From positions 682,001 to 746,000 of the forward strand of contig CALSTO010000001.1 in the NCBI GenBank assembly GCA_943789295.1: 64,000 bases of DNA, written 5' to 3'. Within the stretch, counting starts at the first letter, position 1. Every line of letters starts with the position of its first letter. The DNA is from MAG-121220-bin8 sp002700465 (GTDB lineage Bacteria; Bacteroidota; Bacteroidia; Flavobacteriales; Flavobacteriaceae). A program made the position numbers and the translations under genes. Under the pieces are notes generated by a model that was given only the letters and a program-made list of their open reading frames with translations, searched no databases and was not told where the DNA came from. Positions 26,652 through 36,709 of this stretch are shown piece after piece.

Positions 26652-26683
26652 CTCCTTACTCTTTGGATAAGGGGTTTTTTTTT
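26652..26683 (+). terminator. Attenuator-like intrinsic terminator before ilvD
   Basis: CTCCTTA (26652-26658) pairs with TAAGGGG (26668-26674) over a nine-base loop, with one G-T pair, and nine T follow directly. The T run ends four bases before the ilvD ATG. Because it lies between any upstream promoter and the operon, it should act as a conditional terminator, or hide the ribosome-binding region. Confidence 0.65.
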
Positions 26684-26687
26684 AGAA

Positions 26688-28361
26688 ATGAGTTTAAATA
26701 AGTTCAGTAAAGTCGTAACACAAGATCCTACTCAACCTGCTGCAAAGGCAATGCTTCATGCAATTGGACTAACATCTAATGATTTATCTAAGCCATTTGT
26801 AGGTATCGCCAGTACCGGTTATGAGGGTAACCCTTGTAATATGCACTTAAATGATCTTTCTTTTCAAATTAAAAACGGCATCAATAAAAATGAATTAATT
26901 GGATTAATTTTTAACACAATTGGAGTTAGTGATGGTATTTCAATGGGAACTCAAGGTATGAGATATTCTCTTCCATCACGTGATATTATTGCGGATTCAA
27001 TTGAGACTGTTGTACAAGCAATGGCATATGATTCCTTAATAACAGTTGTTGGTTGCGATAAAAACATGCCTGGTGCATTGATTTCAATGCTTAGACTTAA
27101 CAGACCTTCAGTTTTAGTCTATGGAGGAACAATTGCGCCTGGATGTCATAATGAAAAAAAACTTGATGTTGTTTCTGCATTTGAAGCCTGGGGTGAAAAA
27201 GTTTCTGGAAAAATTGATGAAAATGAATTTAGTAATATTATAAAAAATGCATGCCCAGGTGCAGGAGCTTGCGGGGGAATGTATACTGCCAACACAATGT
27301 CTTCTGCAATTGAGGCAATGGGTATGTCTCTTCCATATAACTCTTCAAATCCTGCAACTAGTTCTCAAAAAATTAAAGAATGTGAATTAGTTGGAAAAGC
27401 AATTTTTAATTTAATTAATCTTGATTTAAAACCTTTAGATATAGTTACCAAACAGTCTATTGAAAACGCAGTAAGATTAATAACAGTCTTGGGTGGATCA
27501 ACAAATGCAGTTCTTCACATGCTGGCTATAGCTAAAAGCGCTAATATTAATTTTACAATTAACGATTTTCAAAAAATTTCTGAGCAAACTCCTTTTTTAG
27601 CAGATTTAAAGCCAAGCGGAAAGTTTCTTATGGAAGATCTTCACAATGTTGGTGGAGTACCCGCAGTTATGAAATACATGTTGGAAAACGATTTGTTAAA
27701 TGGAGATTGTATGACAGTTACTGGAAAAACAATTAAGGAAAATTTAGAAGATGTCAAAACATTGGATTTTAATCAAAATGTAATAAAACCAATTTCTGCA
27801 CCTATTAAAGATACTGGACATATTAGAGTACTATATGGAAACATTGCTACAAACGGATCAGTTGCAAAAATTACAGGAAAAGAAGGTTTAAAATTTTCTG
27901 GAAAAGCTATTGTTTTTGATTCTGAACAGGAAGCTAATGATGGAATCAAAAATGGATTAGTTAAAAAAGGTAATGTAGTTGTTATTCGTTATGTAGGCCC
28001 AAAAGGAGGACCAGGAATGCCAGAAATGTTAAAACCTACATCTGCTATTATGGGTTGTGGATTAGGAAAAGAAGTAGCGTTGATAACTGACGGTAGATTT
28101 TCAGGTGGTACTCATGGTTTTGTCGTAGGTCATATTTGTCCTGAAGCTCAAGATGGTGGTAATATAGCACTCATAAAAAACAATGACATTATAATCATAA
28201 ATGCTATTACTAACTCAATTTCAGTAGAAATTTCAGAAGAAGAACTGACTAAAAGAAAAAATAGTTGGATTAAACCAGAATTAAAGTTTAAAAGCGGAAT
28301 ATTACACAAATATTGTAAAAATGTTTCTAATGCTTCAAATGGATGTGTAACAGATAATTAA
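26688..28361 (+). CDS. ilvD: Dihydroxy-acid dehydratase
   Basis: Dehydrates dihydroxy-isovalerate and dihydroxy-methylvalerate to the 2-oxo acids of valine and isoleucine. The 557-residue protein has the three Fe-S ligands Cys50 (GNPCNMHL), Cys123 (VGCDKNMPG) and Cys195 (CPGAGACGGMY), and the C-terminal GRFSGGTHGFVVGHICPEA active-site segment. It is first in the ilv operon, preceded by a hairpin with a T tract. Its stop shares one base with the ilvB ATG. Confidence 0.96.
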   Translation: MSLNKFSKVVTQDPTQPAAKAMLHAIGLTSNDLSKPFVGIASTGYEGNPCNMHLNDLSFQIKNGINKNELIGLIFNTIGVSDGISMGTQGMRYSLPSRDIIADSIETVVQAMAYDSLITVVGCDKNMPGALISMLRLNRPSVLVYGGTIAPGCHNEKKLDVVSAFEAWGEKVSGKIDENEFSNIIKNACPGAGACGGMYTANTMSSAIEAMGMSLPYNSSNPATSSQKIKECELVGKAIFNLINLDLKPLDIVTKQSIENAVRLITVLGGSTNAVLHMLAIAKSANINFTINDFQKISEQTPFLADLKPSGKFLMEDLHNVGGVPAVMKYMLENDLLNGDCMTVTGKTIKENLEDVKTLDFNQNVIKPISAPIKDTGHIRVLYGNIATNGSVAKITGKEGLKFSGKAIVFDSEQEANDGIKNGLVKKGNVVVIRYVGPKGGPGMPEMLKPTSAIMGCGLGKEVALITDGRFSGGTHGFVVGHICPEAQDGGNIALIKNNDIIIINAITNSISVEISEEELTKRKNSWIKPELKFKSGILHKYCKNVSNASNGCVTDN

Positions 28362-30058
28362 TGACTAATAATAATAAAATATCAGGTGCAGAGGCGGTAA
28401 TAAAGACATTACTTGAAGAGGGTGTTGATTTAATATATGGATACCCTGGTGGTGCAATTATGCCTATATATGATGAATTATATAAATATCAAGATAAACT
28501 GAATCACGTGTTAACTAGACATGAACAAGGAGCCACTCATGCTGCTCAAGGTTTTTCAAGAGTTTCTGGAAAAGTTGGTGTAGTAATGGCAACATCTGGT
28601 CCTGGGGCTACTAATTTAGTAACTGGAATTGCAGATGCTCAAATAGATTCAACTCCAATGGTTTGTATTACTGGTCAAGTTGCTTCTCATTTACTTGGTT
28701 CTGATGCTTTTCAAGAAACTGATATAATTGGTATATCAACACCTGTTACAAAATGGAATTGTCAAATAACTAAAGCTAAAGATATTCCTGAAATTTTGGC
28801 CAAAGCATTTTATATTGCCAAATCAGGAAGGCCAGGTCCTGTTTTAATAGATATTACAAAAGATGCTCAATTCGAACTAATGCATTACCAATACAAAAAA
28901 TGCATTTCTGTTAGAAGTTATAAGCCAATTCCTGATTATTCAATTGACCAAATTAAAAAAGCGAGTCAATTAATTAATGAATCTAAAAAACCTTTTATAG
29001 TTTTTGGACAGGGTGTTATTTTGGGTGAAGCTGAAAATGAATTTAAAGAATTCATTGAGAAAACAGGAATACCATCTGCCTGGACTATCCTTGGTTTATC
29101 AGCATTACCTACTGACCATTATTTAAATGTTGGAATGGTTGGGATGCATGGAAATTATGGCCCTAATGTATTAACAAATGAATGTGATTTACTAATTGCA
29201 ATAGGAATGCGTTTTGATGATCGTGTTACAGGAAATTTAGAGACCTACGCTAAACAGGCTAAGATTATTCATATGGAAATTGACCCAGCAGAAGTTAATA
29301 AGAATGTTGAGTGTGATATTGCAGTTTTAGGAAATATAAAAGATACTATTCCTCTTTTAAAATCAATGGTAAATAATAATTCTCATAAAAAGTGGTTAAA
29401 AAGATTTTCATCACATTATGAAATTGAATATGATAAAGTAATCAACAATGAAATTAATCCAACAAAAAATGGGTTAACTATGGCTGAGGTTATTAAGGAA
29501 ATTAATAATTCAACAAATGGAGATGCAATTATTGTAACTGATGTAGGACAGCATCAAATGGTTACGTGTAGATATGCTAAGTTCAATAAATCTAAATCAA
29601 ATGTTACATCAGGTGGATTAGGAACAATGGGGTTTGCTCTTCCTGCAGCTCTTGGTGCTAAAATGGGAGCACCTGAAAGAGAAGTTGTTGCAGTTATAGG
29701 AGATGGTGGGTATCAAATGACTATTCAAGAACTAGGTACAATTTTTCAAACTGGTAGTGCAGTTAAAATTGTTGTTTTAAATAATAATTTTTTAGGAATG
29801 GTTAGACAATGGCAAGAAATGTTTTTTGAGAACAGATATGCCTCAACTGAACTTGTAAACCCTGATTTTGTAGCTATAGCTAGGGGTTATTATTTAGAAG
29901 CAGAAAAGGTAACTGAAAGAAAAAACTTAAAGGAAGCAGTGAAAAAAATGATTAAATCAAAAAAACCTTATTTTTTAGAAGTTTCCGTTGAAAAAGACGA
30001 CAATGTGTTCCCTATGATACCAACCGGTGCCTCAGTCTCGGATATAAGATTAGAATAA
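28361..30058 (+). CDS. ilvB: Acetolactate synthase large subunit
   Basis: Condenses pyruvate with pyruvate or 2-oxobutyrate, using thiamine diphosphate, FAD and Mg. The 565-residue protein shows YGYPGGAIMPIYDEL, the catalytic Glu in TRHEQGATHAA, the FAD region GMHGNYGPN, and the thiamine-diphosphate motif GDGGYQMTIQEL with a later NNNFLGMVRQWQ. It is one base from the regulatory subunit gene. Confidence 0.96.
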   Translation: MTNNNKISGAEAVIKTLLEEGVDLIYGYPGGAIMPIYDELYKYQDKLNHVLTRHEQGATHAAQGFSRVSGKVGVVMATSGPGATNLVTGIADAQIDSTPMVCITGQVASHLLGSDAFQETDIIGISTPVTKWNCQITKAKDIPEILAKAFYIAKSGRPGPVLIDITKDAQFELMHYQYKKCISVRSYKPIPDYSIDQIKKASQLINESKKPFIVFGQGVILGEAENEFKEFIEKTGIPSAWTILGLSALPTDHYLNVGMVGMHGNYGPNVLTNECDLLIAIGMRFDDRVTGNLETYAKQAKIIHMEIDPAEVNKNVECDIAVLGNIKDTIPLLKSMVNNNSHKKWLKRFSSHYEIEYDKVINNEINPTKNGLTMAEVIKEINNSTNGDAIIVTDVGQHQMVTCRYAKFNKSKSNVTSGGLGTMGFALPAALGAKMGAPEREVVAVIGDGGYQMTIQELGTIFQTGSAVKIVVLNNNFLGMVRQWQEMFFENRYASTELVNPDFVAIARGYYLEAEKVTERKNLKEAVKKMIKSKKPYFLEVSVEKDDNVFPMIPTGASVSDIRLE

Positions 30059-30059
30059 T

Positions 30060-30593
30060 ATGAAAGATTTAAAAAAAACTTTTACTGTATCTATTTACAC
30101 AGAAAATAATATAGGTTTATTAAATAGAATTTCTGCAATATTTTTAAAACGTCATATTAATATAGAGAGCTTAACTACATCACCCTCTGAAATTAAAAAT
30201 ATATTTAGATTTGTTATTGTTGTAAAATCAACAGAATTTTCAATAAAAAGAATCATTAAACAGATAGAAAAACAAATTGAAGTAATCGCTTCTTTCTACC
30301 ACACAGATGATCAAACTATTTATTTAGAAACAGCACTCTACAAAGTTAAATCTAAATCACTTTTTGATGAAAAACACATTCAAAAGATTATCAAAAACAG
30401 TCAGGCAAATATTGTAACAGTTTCTCCAAACTACTTTGTCATTGAAAAAACTGGTTGGAGAGATGATACAGAACAATTATATAAAGAATTAAAACCTTAT
30501 GGATTATTACAATTTGTAAGATCAGGAAGAATATCAGTTTCTAAAGAACCAATGAATATTTCCAATTTACTTGGACTAAACACAGATAAATAA
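30060..30593 (+). CDS. ilvN: Acetolactate synthase small (regulatory) subunit
   Basis: A 177-residue protein with an N-terminal ACT domain: FTVSIYTENNIGLLNRISAI (8-27) then HINIESLTTSPSE. The second half matches the C-terminal domain of small subunits (KVKSKSLFDEKHIQKI, then VSPNYFVIEKTG). It stabilises and activates the large subunit and gives valine feedback inhibition. It is three bases before ilvC. Confidence 0.93.
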   Translation: MKDLKKTFTVSIYTENNIGLLNRISAIFLKRHINIESLTTSPSEIKNIFRFVIVVKSTEFSIKRIIKQIEKQIEVIASFYHTDDQTIYLETALYKVKSKSLFDEKHIQKIIKNSQANIVTVSPNYFVIEKTGWRDDTEQLYKELKPYGLLQFVRSGRISVSKEPMNISNLLGLNTDK

Positions 30594-30596
30594 ACT

Positions 30597-32066
30597 ATGA
30601 AAAATTATTTTAATCAATTATCGTTAAGTCAAAAAATTGATCAATTAGGTAAATGTAGATTTATGGACTCCTCTGAGTTTTCGGATGGAGTTACTGCATT
30701 ACTAGGAAAAAAAATTGTAATTATAGGATGTGGGGCACAGGGTTTAAACCAAGGTCTTAATATGAGAGATTCTGGTCTTGATATTTCTTATGCTTTAAGA
30801 AAGGAAGCGATTTCACAAAAAAGAGATTCTTATGTAAATGCGACCTCAAATGATTTTGTAGTAGGAACTTTTGAAGAACTAATTCCAAATGCGGACATGG
30901 TTTTAAATTTAACACCTGATAAAAATCATACAAACGTAGTTACTAATTTAATGCCTTTAATGAAGAAAAAATCAATTCTATCTTACTCTCATGGTTTTAA
31001 TGTTGTTGAAGAGGGTATGGAAGTCAGAAAGGATATAACAGTTGTAATGGTTGCACCTAAATGCCCAGGAAGTGAAGTAAGAGAAGAATATAAAAGAGGT
31101 TTTGGTGTTCCAACACTTATAGCAGTACATCCTGAAAATGATCCTCAAAAAATTGGAATGAAAGTTGCAAAAGCATATGCTGTAGCAACTGGTGGAAATA
31201 GAGCAGGAGTCTTAGAATCATCATTTGTCGCAGAGGTAAAATCAGATTTAATGGGAGAACAAACTATTTTGTGTGGAGTTTTACAAACTGGTTCTATTCT
31301 TTCATTTAATAAAATGGTAGAAAACGGAATTGATCCCTCATATGCCTCAAAGTTGATTCAATATGGATGGGAAACAATTACTGAAGCATTAAAACATGGT
31401 GGAATTACAAACATGATGGACAGATTAAATAATTCTGCTAAAATTGAAGCTTTTAAACTTTCAGAGAATTTAAAGTATATAATGAGACCACTGTTTAACA
31501 AACATATGGATGATATTATGTCTGGACACTTTTCCTCTACAATGATGAAAGATTGGTCTAATAATGATGTAAACTTGCTAAATTGGAGAGCCGAAACTGG
31601 AAAAACAGCTTTTGAAAAAACTTCACCTTGTAAAGATGAAATTTCTGAACAAGAATTTTTTGATAATGGATTACTGATGGTCGCTTTTATAAGATCAGGT
31701 GTAGAATTAGCATTTGAAACAATGACAAGATCGGGAATTATTGATGAATCTGCTTACTATGAATCCTTACATGAAACTCCCCTAATTGCGAATTTAATAG
31801 CTAAGAAGAAATTATTTGAAATGAACCGAATAATTTCAGACACAGCTGAATATGGCTGTTATTTGTTTGATCATGCCTGTAAACCTTTGTTATCAGACTT
31901 TTTTAAAACAATTGAATCAAAGCATATTGGTAAACCTTACGTTCACTCAAAACAAATTGATAATTCAAAATTGATAAAAATTAATGAAATTATTAGATCT
32001 CACCCAGTAGAAGTAATTGGAAAGAAGTTAAGAACATCAATGACCTCAATGAAAAAAATAGTATAA
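30597..32066 (+). CDS. ilvC: Ketol-acid reductoisomerase, class II (long form)
   Basis: Rearranges and reduces acetolactate or acetohydroxybutyrate with NADPH and Mg. At 489 residues it is the long enterobacterial-type form with a duplicated C-terminal domain, unlike the 330-residue class I. The nucleotide loop GCGAQGLNQGLNMRDSG is near 44-60, and APKCPGSEVREEYKRGFGVP near 153-172 and FVAEVKSDLMGEQTILCG hold metal ligands. It is followed 14 bases later by gapN. Confidence 0.96.
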   Translation: MKNYFNQLSLSQKIDQLGKCRFMDSSEFSDGVTALLGKKIVIIGCGAQGLNQGLNMRDSGLDISYALRKEAISQKRDSYVNATSNDFVVGTFEELIPNADMVLNLTPDKNHTNVVTNLMPLMKKKSILSYSHGFNVVEEGMEVRKDITVVMVAPKCPGSEVREEYKRGFGVPTLIAVHPENDPQKIGMKVAKAYAVATGGNRAGVLESSFVAEVKSDLMGEQTILCGVLQTGSILSFNKMVENGIDPSYASKLIQYGWETITEALKHGGITNMMDRLNNSAKIEAFKLSENLKYIMRPLFNKHMDDIMSGHFSSTMMKDWSNNDVNLLNWRAETGKTAFEKTSPCKDEISEQEFFDNGLLMVAFIRSGVELAFETMTRSGIIDESAYYESLHETPLIANLIAKKKLFEMNRIISDTAEYGCYLFDHACKPLLSDFFKTIESKHIGKPYVHSKQIDNSKLIKINEIIRSHPVEVIGKKLRTSMTSMKKIV

Positions 32067-32080
32067 TCAAAATCAAAATT

Positions 32081-33661
32081 ATGAACAACGTTCCTAAAGA
32101 ATATCAAATTAATAATGTAATTAATCATGATGAATATTTGATTAATGGTAAAATAAGCAATTGGGATGGAAAACATACTCAAGTTTATTCAACATTACTT
32201 TGTAATAATGATAATGATAAACCATTGCTTATTGGAAATACACCTGAGATGTCAGGTGAATATGCGTTAAAGGCGTTAGATGCTGCTCACCAAGCATTTA
32301 ATTATGGACAAGGTGTTTGGCCAACTATGAAGGTTTATGAAAGGATTCAATGTATGGAATCTTTTGTTGAAAAAATGAAAACTAAAAGAGAGGAAATTGT
32401 TAAATTATTAATGTGGGAAATTGGTAAGAATTTAAATGATTCTAGAAAAGAATTTGATAGAACAGTAGAATATATAAAAGATACAATTGTTGAGTATAAA
32501 AGAATTGATAGAAAGGGAGCTACTTTTCAAAATAAATCTGGTGTAAGAGCTTTAATAAGGCGAGGCCCTCTTGGTGTAGTTTTATGTTTAGGCCCATATA
32601 ATTACCCATTAAATGAAACCTTTGCATTATTGATTCCTGCCATTATTATGGGAAATACAACAATTTTTAAACCAGCTAAACATGGAGTTTTATTAATAGC
32701 ACCTTTGTTAGAAGCTTTTAAGGAATCCTTTCCTGCTGGAGTTGTAAATATAGTTTTTGGTAGGGGACGTGAGATAGCCTCACCAATCATGAAAAGTGGA
32801 AAAGTTGACGTTTTAGCCTTGATTGGGCACAGTTCATCAGCAATATCTCTACAAGATTTACATCCACAAAAAAACAGACTAAGATTAGTATTAGGTCTAG
32901 AAGCAAAAAATCCAGGTATAATTTTAAAAGATGCGGATATTGATTCAACAGTTAGTGAATGTATTTCAGGTACTTTATCATTTAATGGTCAAAGATGTAC
33001 AGCTTTAAAAATATTATATGTTCATGAGGATATTAAAGATGAGTTTATATCCAAATTTGTAGCGGCAGTTGATGACTTAAAATTAGGGCTTCCTTGGGAA
33101 AATACACTATTAACTCCATTACCTGAACCAGCTAAGCCTCAATATATTTCTAGTTTAATTGACGATGCAATTAATCATGGTGCAAAAATATTAAATAAAA
33201 AGGGGGGTACTAAACAAAAGAATTTTGTTTTTCCCGCAGTTTTATATCCTGTTACTAAAGATATGAAGGTTTATAAAGAAGAGCAGTTTGGCCCTGTAAT
33301 TCCAATAATTTCATTTTCAGAAATAACAACTCCAATTGAAGATATGTCTGCATCAAATTATGGGCAGCAAGTCAGTATTTTTGGAAAGAATGTTGATACA
33401 TTAGGTCCAATAATTGATTCTATGGTAAATTTAGTTTGTAGAGTAAATTTAAACAGTGCTTGTCAAAGGGGACCAGATATTTACCCATTTACTGGAAGAA
33501 AAGATTCTGCGGTAGCTACATTAAGTGTTCATGATGCACTTAGATCATTTTCAATTAGAACATTTGTTGCTTCAAAAGATAACGAATTGAATAAAGGAAT
33601 ATTAAGAGAAATGATTGATTCAAAAAAATCACATTTCATAAGAACAGATTATTATCTTTAA
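32081..33661 (+). CDS. gapN: NADP-dependent glyceraldehyde-3-phosphate dehydrogenase (non-phosphorylating type)
   Basis: A 526-residue aldehyde dehydrogenase. GPYNYPLNET holds the oxyanion Asn174, LGLEAKNPG the general base Glu274, and FNGQRCTALK the catalytic Cys306. The QRCTALK context and the conserved RGPLGVVLCLGPYNYP segment are typical of GapN-like enzymes, which oxidise glyceraldehyde 3-phosphate to 3-phosphoglycerate and yield NADPH. LGLEAKNP replaces the usual ELGGK, a variant I associate with the Bacteroidota branch. Being last in the ilv operon suggests a role in supplying NADPH to IlvC; that is inference. Confidence 0.82.
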   Translation: MNNVPKEYQINNVINHDEYLINGKISNWDGKHTQVYSTLLCNNDNDKPLLIGNTPEMSGEYALKALDAAHQAFNYGQGVWPTMKVYERIQCMESFVEKMKTKREEIVKLLMWEIGKNLNDSRKEFDRTVEYIKDTIVEYKRIDRKGATFQNKSGVRALIRRGPLGVVLCLGPYNYPLNETFALLIPAIIMGNTTIFKPAKHGVLLIAPLLEAFKESFPAGVVNIVFGRGREIASPIMKSGKVDVLALIGHSSSAISLQDLHPQKNRLRLVLGLEAKNPGIILKDADIDSTVSECISGTLSFNGQRCTALKILYVHEDIKDEFISKFVAAVDDLKLGLPWENTLLTPLPEPAKPQYISSLIDDAINHGAKILNKKGGTKQKNFVFPAVLYPVTKDMKVYKEEQFGPVIPIISFSEITTPIEDMSASNYGQQVSIFGKNVDTLGPIIDSMVNLVCRVNLNSACQRGPDIYPFTGRKDSAVATLSVHDALRSFSIRTFVASKDNELNKGILREMIDSKKSHFIRTDYYL

Positions 33662-34776
33662 TTATTTAACATAACTGGCATTACAAGCATAGTAATTTCT
33701 TCAGCATCTGAACCAGAATTTAAAGGTGTTAAAATTCCAGCCCTATTAGGAAGAGATAATTCTAATTTAACCTCATCAGAGTTTAAATTCGACAACATTT
33801 CTGTTAAAAATCTTGAGTTAAAACCTATTTGCATATCATCACCGTTGTAATTACAAATTAATCTTTCCTCAGCCTTATTACTATAGTCTAAATCTTCTGC
33901 AGAGATAATAAGTTCATTTCCAGTTATTTTTAGCCTTACTTGATGTGTTGTTTTGTTAGAAAAAATACTTACTCTTTTAGTAGAGTTTAAAAACAACGAT
34001 CTGTCAATAGTTAAAATATTTGGATTTTCTTTTGGAATTACAGCTTCATAATTTGGATATTTACCATCAATTAATCTGCAAGTTAAGGACAGATTTGAGA
34101 AAGTGAATTTTGCGTTACTCTCATTAAATTCAATTTTTACCTCTATTTCATTTGTGGCTAAAATGCCTTTTAAAATATTTAAAGGTTTTTTTGGCATTAT
34201 AAATTCTACTAGTTTGTCAGACTTATAATCAGTTCTTACATATCTTACTAATTTATGTGCATCTGTAGCTACAAAAGTTGAATTTTGACTGGAAAACTGA
34301 AAAAATACACCACTCATGACAGGTCTTAAATCATCATTTCCAGAAGCAAATATAGTTGTGTTAATAGCTTCAAATAAAACTTTAGAGGATATTGAAGAGT
34401 TATTAGGATCTGTAATTGGTAACGTTTTAGGGAATTCTTCTCCTTTTGCATAAGCGAGAGCGTATTTTCCATGATTTGAACTTATCTCTATAGTATTGTT
34501 TTCTAATACATTAAATGTAAGTGGTTGTTCAGGAAATGTTTTCAAAGTATCTATTAACAACTTTGCGGGAACAGCTATTGAACCATTGTCTTCAGATTCA
34601 ATTTTTATTTCAGCACTTAGAGTTGTTTCTAAATCTGACGCTGTTATTTTTAGAACAGATTGAGAAATATCGAATAAAAAATAATCTAAAATTGGTAGTG
34701 TGTTATTAGTATTTAAAATACCACCTAAAACCTGAATGTTTTTTAGTAATAATGAGCTTGATGCAATAAATTTCAT
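33658..34776 (-). CDS. dnaN: DNA polymerase III subunit beta (sliding clamp)
   Basis: A 372-residue three-domain clamp protein. The opening MKFIASSSLLLKNIQVLGGIL, the central FVATDAHKLVRYVR near 185-200, and a C-terminal MLVMPVMLNN (the conserved hydrophobic-Met-Pro ending) fit DnaN. It encircles DNA and tethers polymerase and other enzymes. It is not next to dnaA here, as is common in Bacteroidota. The stop overlaps convergent gapN by TTAA. Confidence 0.96.
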   Translation of the reverse strand: MKFIASSSLLLKNIQVLGGILNTNNTLPILDYFLFDISQSVLKITASDLETTLSAEIKIESEDNGSIAVPAKLLIDTLKTFPEQPLTFNVLENNTIEISSNHGKYALAYAKGEEFPKTLPITDPNNSSISSKVLFEAINTTIFASGNDDLRPVMSGVFFQFSSQNSTFVATDAHKLVRYVRTDYKSDKLVEFIMPKKPLNILKGILATNEIEVKIEFNESNAKFTFSNLSLTCRLIDGKYPNYEAVIPKENPNILTIDRSLFLNSTKRVSIFSNKTTHQVRLKITGNELIISAEDLDYSNKAEERLICNYNGDDMQIGFNSRFLTEMLSNLNSDEVKLELSLPNRAGILTPLNSGSDAEEITMLVMPVMLNN

Positions 34777-34845
34777 AAAGTATATTAATATTCATTAAAT
34801 ATATTAGAAACTATCGTTAAAATAAAACATATTTATTAACACTGG

Positions 34846-35676
34846 TTAATTAAATTTTATAGTTATTACATCTCTGTAATTTAATCCAAATAAGCTAGCC
34901 GCACCTCCGAAAGTTTGAGGATTGCTTTTGTATATAGATAGTTCTAGGTAATTTGATTTATTAAAAAGTGCTATTTTCTTTCCAATTTCTTTCCTATTTT
35001 CTTTTTTAATATCGAATCTTATGGCACTCCCATATGATCCAACTATTTCTTTAAAAATATAATTTCTAGCATTAATCTCGAAAGGTCTAGATTTACCAAA
35101 TTCTGTAAAGATTTTCTTAGAAATATTTGTAACTACATTATCGTAGTTGTCAACATAAATTACATTTCCTGAAATTTCGTTAGATTTTTCATTTAAAATA
35201 GGGTTTAAATTATATAATTCTTTCAATTCATAGATTTGATTTCCAACTAGATCAATTGAGCCTCCTCTGTATATATGTGCTGCAATTTTAACAAAAACAT
35301 CAATCACTGAAAATGTTGTAATCTTATCGTTATGAATGTTAATTTCAATAATTTTTTCAGGATTTATTTTTGAAGCAAGTAAAGACATAATTCCATTATT
35401 AGCACATATAAAAAAATGATTATCTAATTTTATTACTAAATGACTTTGTTCTACAGTTTTTTCAGAATCAACTCCAATAATATGAATTGAACCATCTGGA
35501 AAATTCTTATAACTGTTTTCAATGATGTAAGCTGCCTCTACTATATTAAATGGAGATATGTTGTGTGATACATCAACAATGTTTACATTTTGTAACTCAT
35601 TGAATAAAGCGCCTTTTATAGAACCAACATAATGATCTTTAATTCCAAAATCTGTTGTTAAAGTTATTACACTCAT
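34846..35676 (-). CDS. S-adenosyl-L-methionine hydrolase (DUF62 family)
   Basis: A 276-residue protein of the SAM hydroxide adenosyltransferase family, related to fluorinases. TTDFGIKDHYVGSIKGAL at 7-24, VDVSHNISPFNIVEAAYI, then FFICANNGIMSLL and YVDNYDNVVTNIS are the conserved trimer-interface motifs. It splits SAM into adenosine and methionine, and its cellular role is unclear. It is divergent from phoH. Confidence 0.92.
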   Translation of the reverse strand: MSVITLTTDFGIKDHYVGSIKGALFNELQNVNIVDVSHNISPFNIVEAAYIIENSYKNFPDGSIHIIGVDSEKTVEQSHLVIKLDNHFFICANNGIMSLLASKINPEKIIEINIHNDKITTFSVIDVFVKIAAHIYRGGSIDLVGNQIYELKELYNLNPILNEKSNEISGNVIYVDNYDNVVTNISKKIFTEFGKSRPFEINARNYIFKEIVGSYGSAIRFDIKKENRKEIGKKIALFNKSNYLELSIYKSNPQTFGGAASLFGLNYRDVITIKFN

Positions 35677-35753
35677 TTAATGAAAATAAAATAATATTTA
35701 AGGCTAAAATTTATATAAATTTACAATATGCCTTTAATAAAAACATAAGTAAT

Positions 35754-36704
35754 TTGAAAAAACTAGAATATTTTATAAAAGACATTCATCCTGTTGAGTT
35801 TTTTGATAAAAAAAACTTTGATGTTGTAAAAATTATTAAAAATAATTTTCCCTCAGTTAAAATTATTATAAAAGGAGATAGAATTGTCGCCAACGGAGAA
35901 GAGGCCTTAATAATTCAATTAAGAATACGTCTAGATTCATTGATTATGATAATGAATAATAACGACAGTATTAATGACAAAACCATCAATTCAATAATGT
36001 CTGGTAAAGGTGAAAAACTAATTAGTTCATTAAGAGGAAAGCTAATATTACACGGGGTTGGAAAGAAAAAAATTAAAGCACATACAGTCAACCAAATTAA
36101 AATTGTTGATGCATTTATAAATAATGATATGGTTTTTGCAATTGGACCGGCTGGAACAGGAAAAACCTATACTGGAATTGCAGTTGCTGTAAAAGCTTTA
36201 AAAGATAAAATTGTAAAAAAAATTATTTTAACTAGACCAGCGGTTGAAGCAGGGGAGAGCCTTGGTTTTTTACCTGGTGACATGAAAGAGAAATTAGATC
36301 CCTATATGCAGCCTTTGTATGATGCTCTAAAAGAAATGATAGACACAGATAAACTTAACGATTACTTAAAAAGAGGAGTTATAGAAATTGCACCACTTGC
36401 ATATATGAGAGGAAGGACCCTTGATAATGCTTTTGTTATTCTTGACGAGGGTCAAAATACTACTCATAATCAAATGAAAATGTTTTTGACAAGAATGGGT
36501 GTAAATGCTAAGTTTATGATTAATGGTGATCCAGGTCAAATTGATTTACCAAGAAGAGTAATGTCTGGTTTGAAAGAAGCTAATTTAGTATTAAAAAACA
36601 TTGAAGGTATAAAAATGATATATCTTGATGATTCCGATGTTATTAGACACCAAGTTGTTAAAAAAATTATAGAAGCTTATAAAAATACTGAACACTCAAA
36701 TTAA
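35754..36704 (+). CDS. phoH: PhoH family ATPase
   Basis: A 316-residue protein from the TTG at 35754 (MKKLEYFIKDIHPVEFF). A longer frame from 35655 would overlap the divergent hydrolase gene and its extra residues do not resemble the family. The P-loop is AIGPAGTGKTYTG, followed by KKIILTRPAVEAGESLGFLPG, VILDEGQNTT (Walker B) and MINGDPGQIDLP, all standard in PhoH proteins. The N terminus is a KH-like domain. These are ATPases linked to RNA metabolism, often near ybeY; no ybeY is adjacent here. Confidence 0.93.
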   Translation: MKKLEYFIKDIHPVEFFDKKNFDVVKIIKNNFPSVKIIIKGDRIVANGEEALIIQLRIRLDSLIMIMNNNDSINDKTINSIMSGKGEKLISSLRGKLILHGVGKKKIKAHTVNQIKIVDAFINNDMVFAIGPAGTGKTYTGIAVAVKALKDKIVKKIILTRPAVEAGESLGFLPGDMKEKLDPYMQPLYDALKEMIDTDKLNDYLKRGVIEIAPLAYMRGRTLDNAFVILDEGQNTTHNQMKMFLTRMGVNAKFMINGDPGQIDLPRRVMSGLKEANLVLKNIEGIKMIYLDDSDVIRHQVVKKIIEAYKNTEHSN

Positions 36705-36709
36705 TAAAT

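Noticed and set aside
35655..35753. Longer phoH start at 35655
   Set aside because: It overlaps the divergent SAM hydrolase start, and the extra residues are not PhoH-like; the TTG at 35754 gives the usual N terminus.
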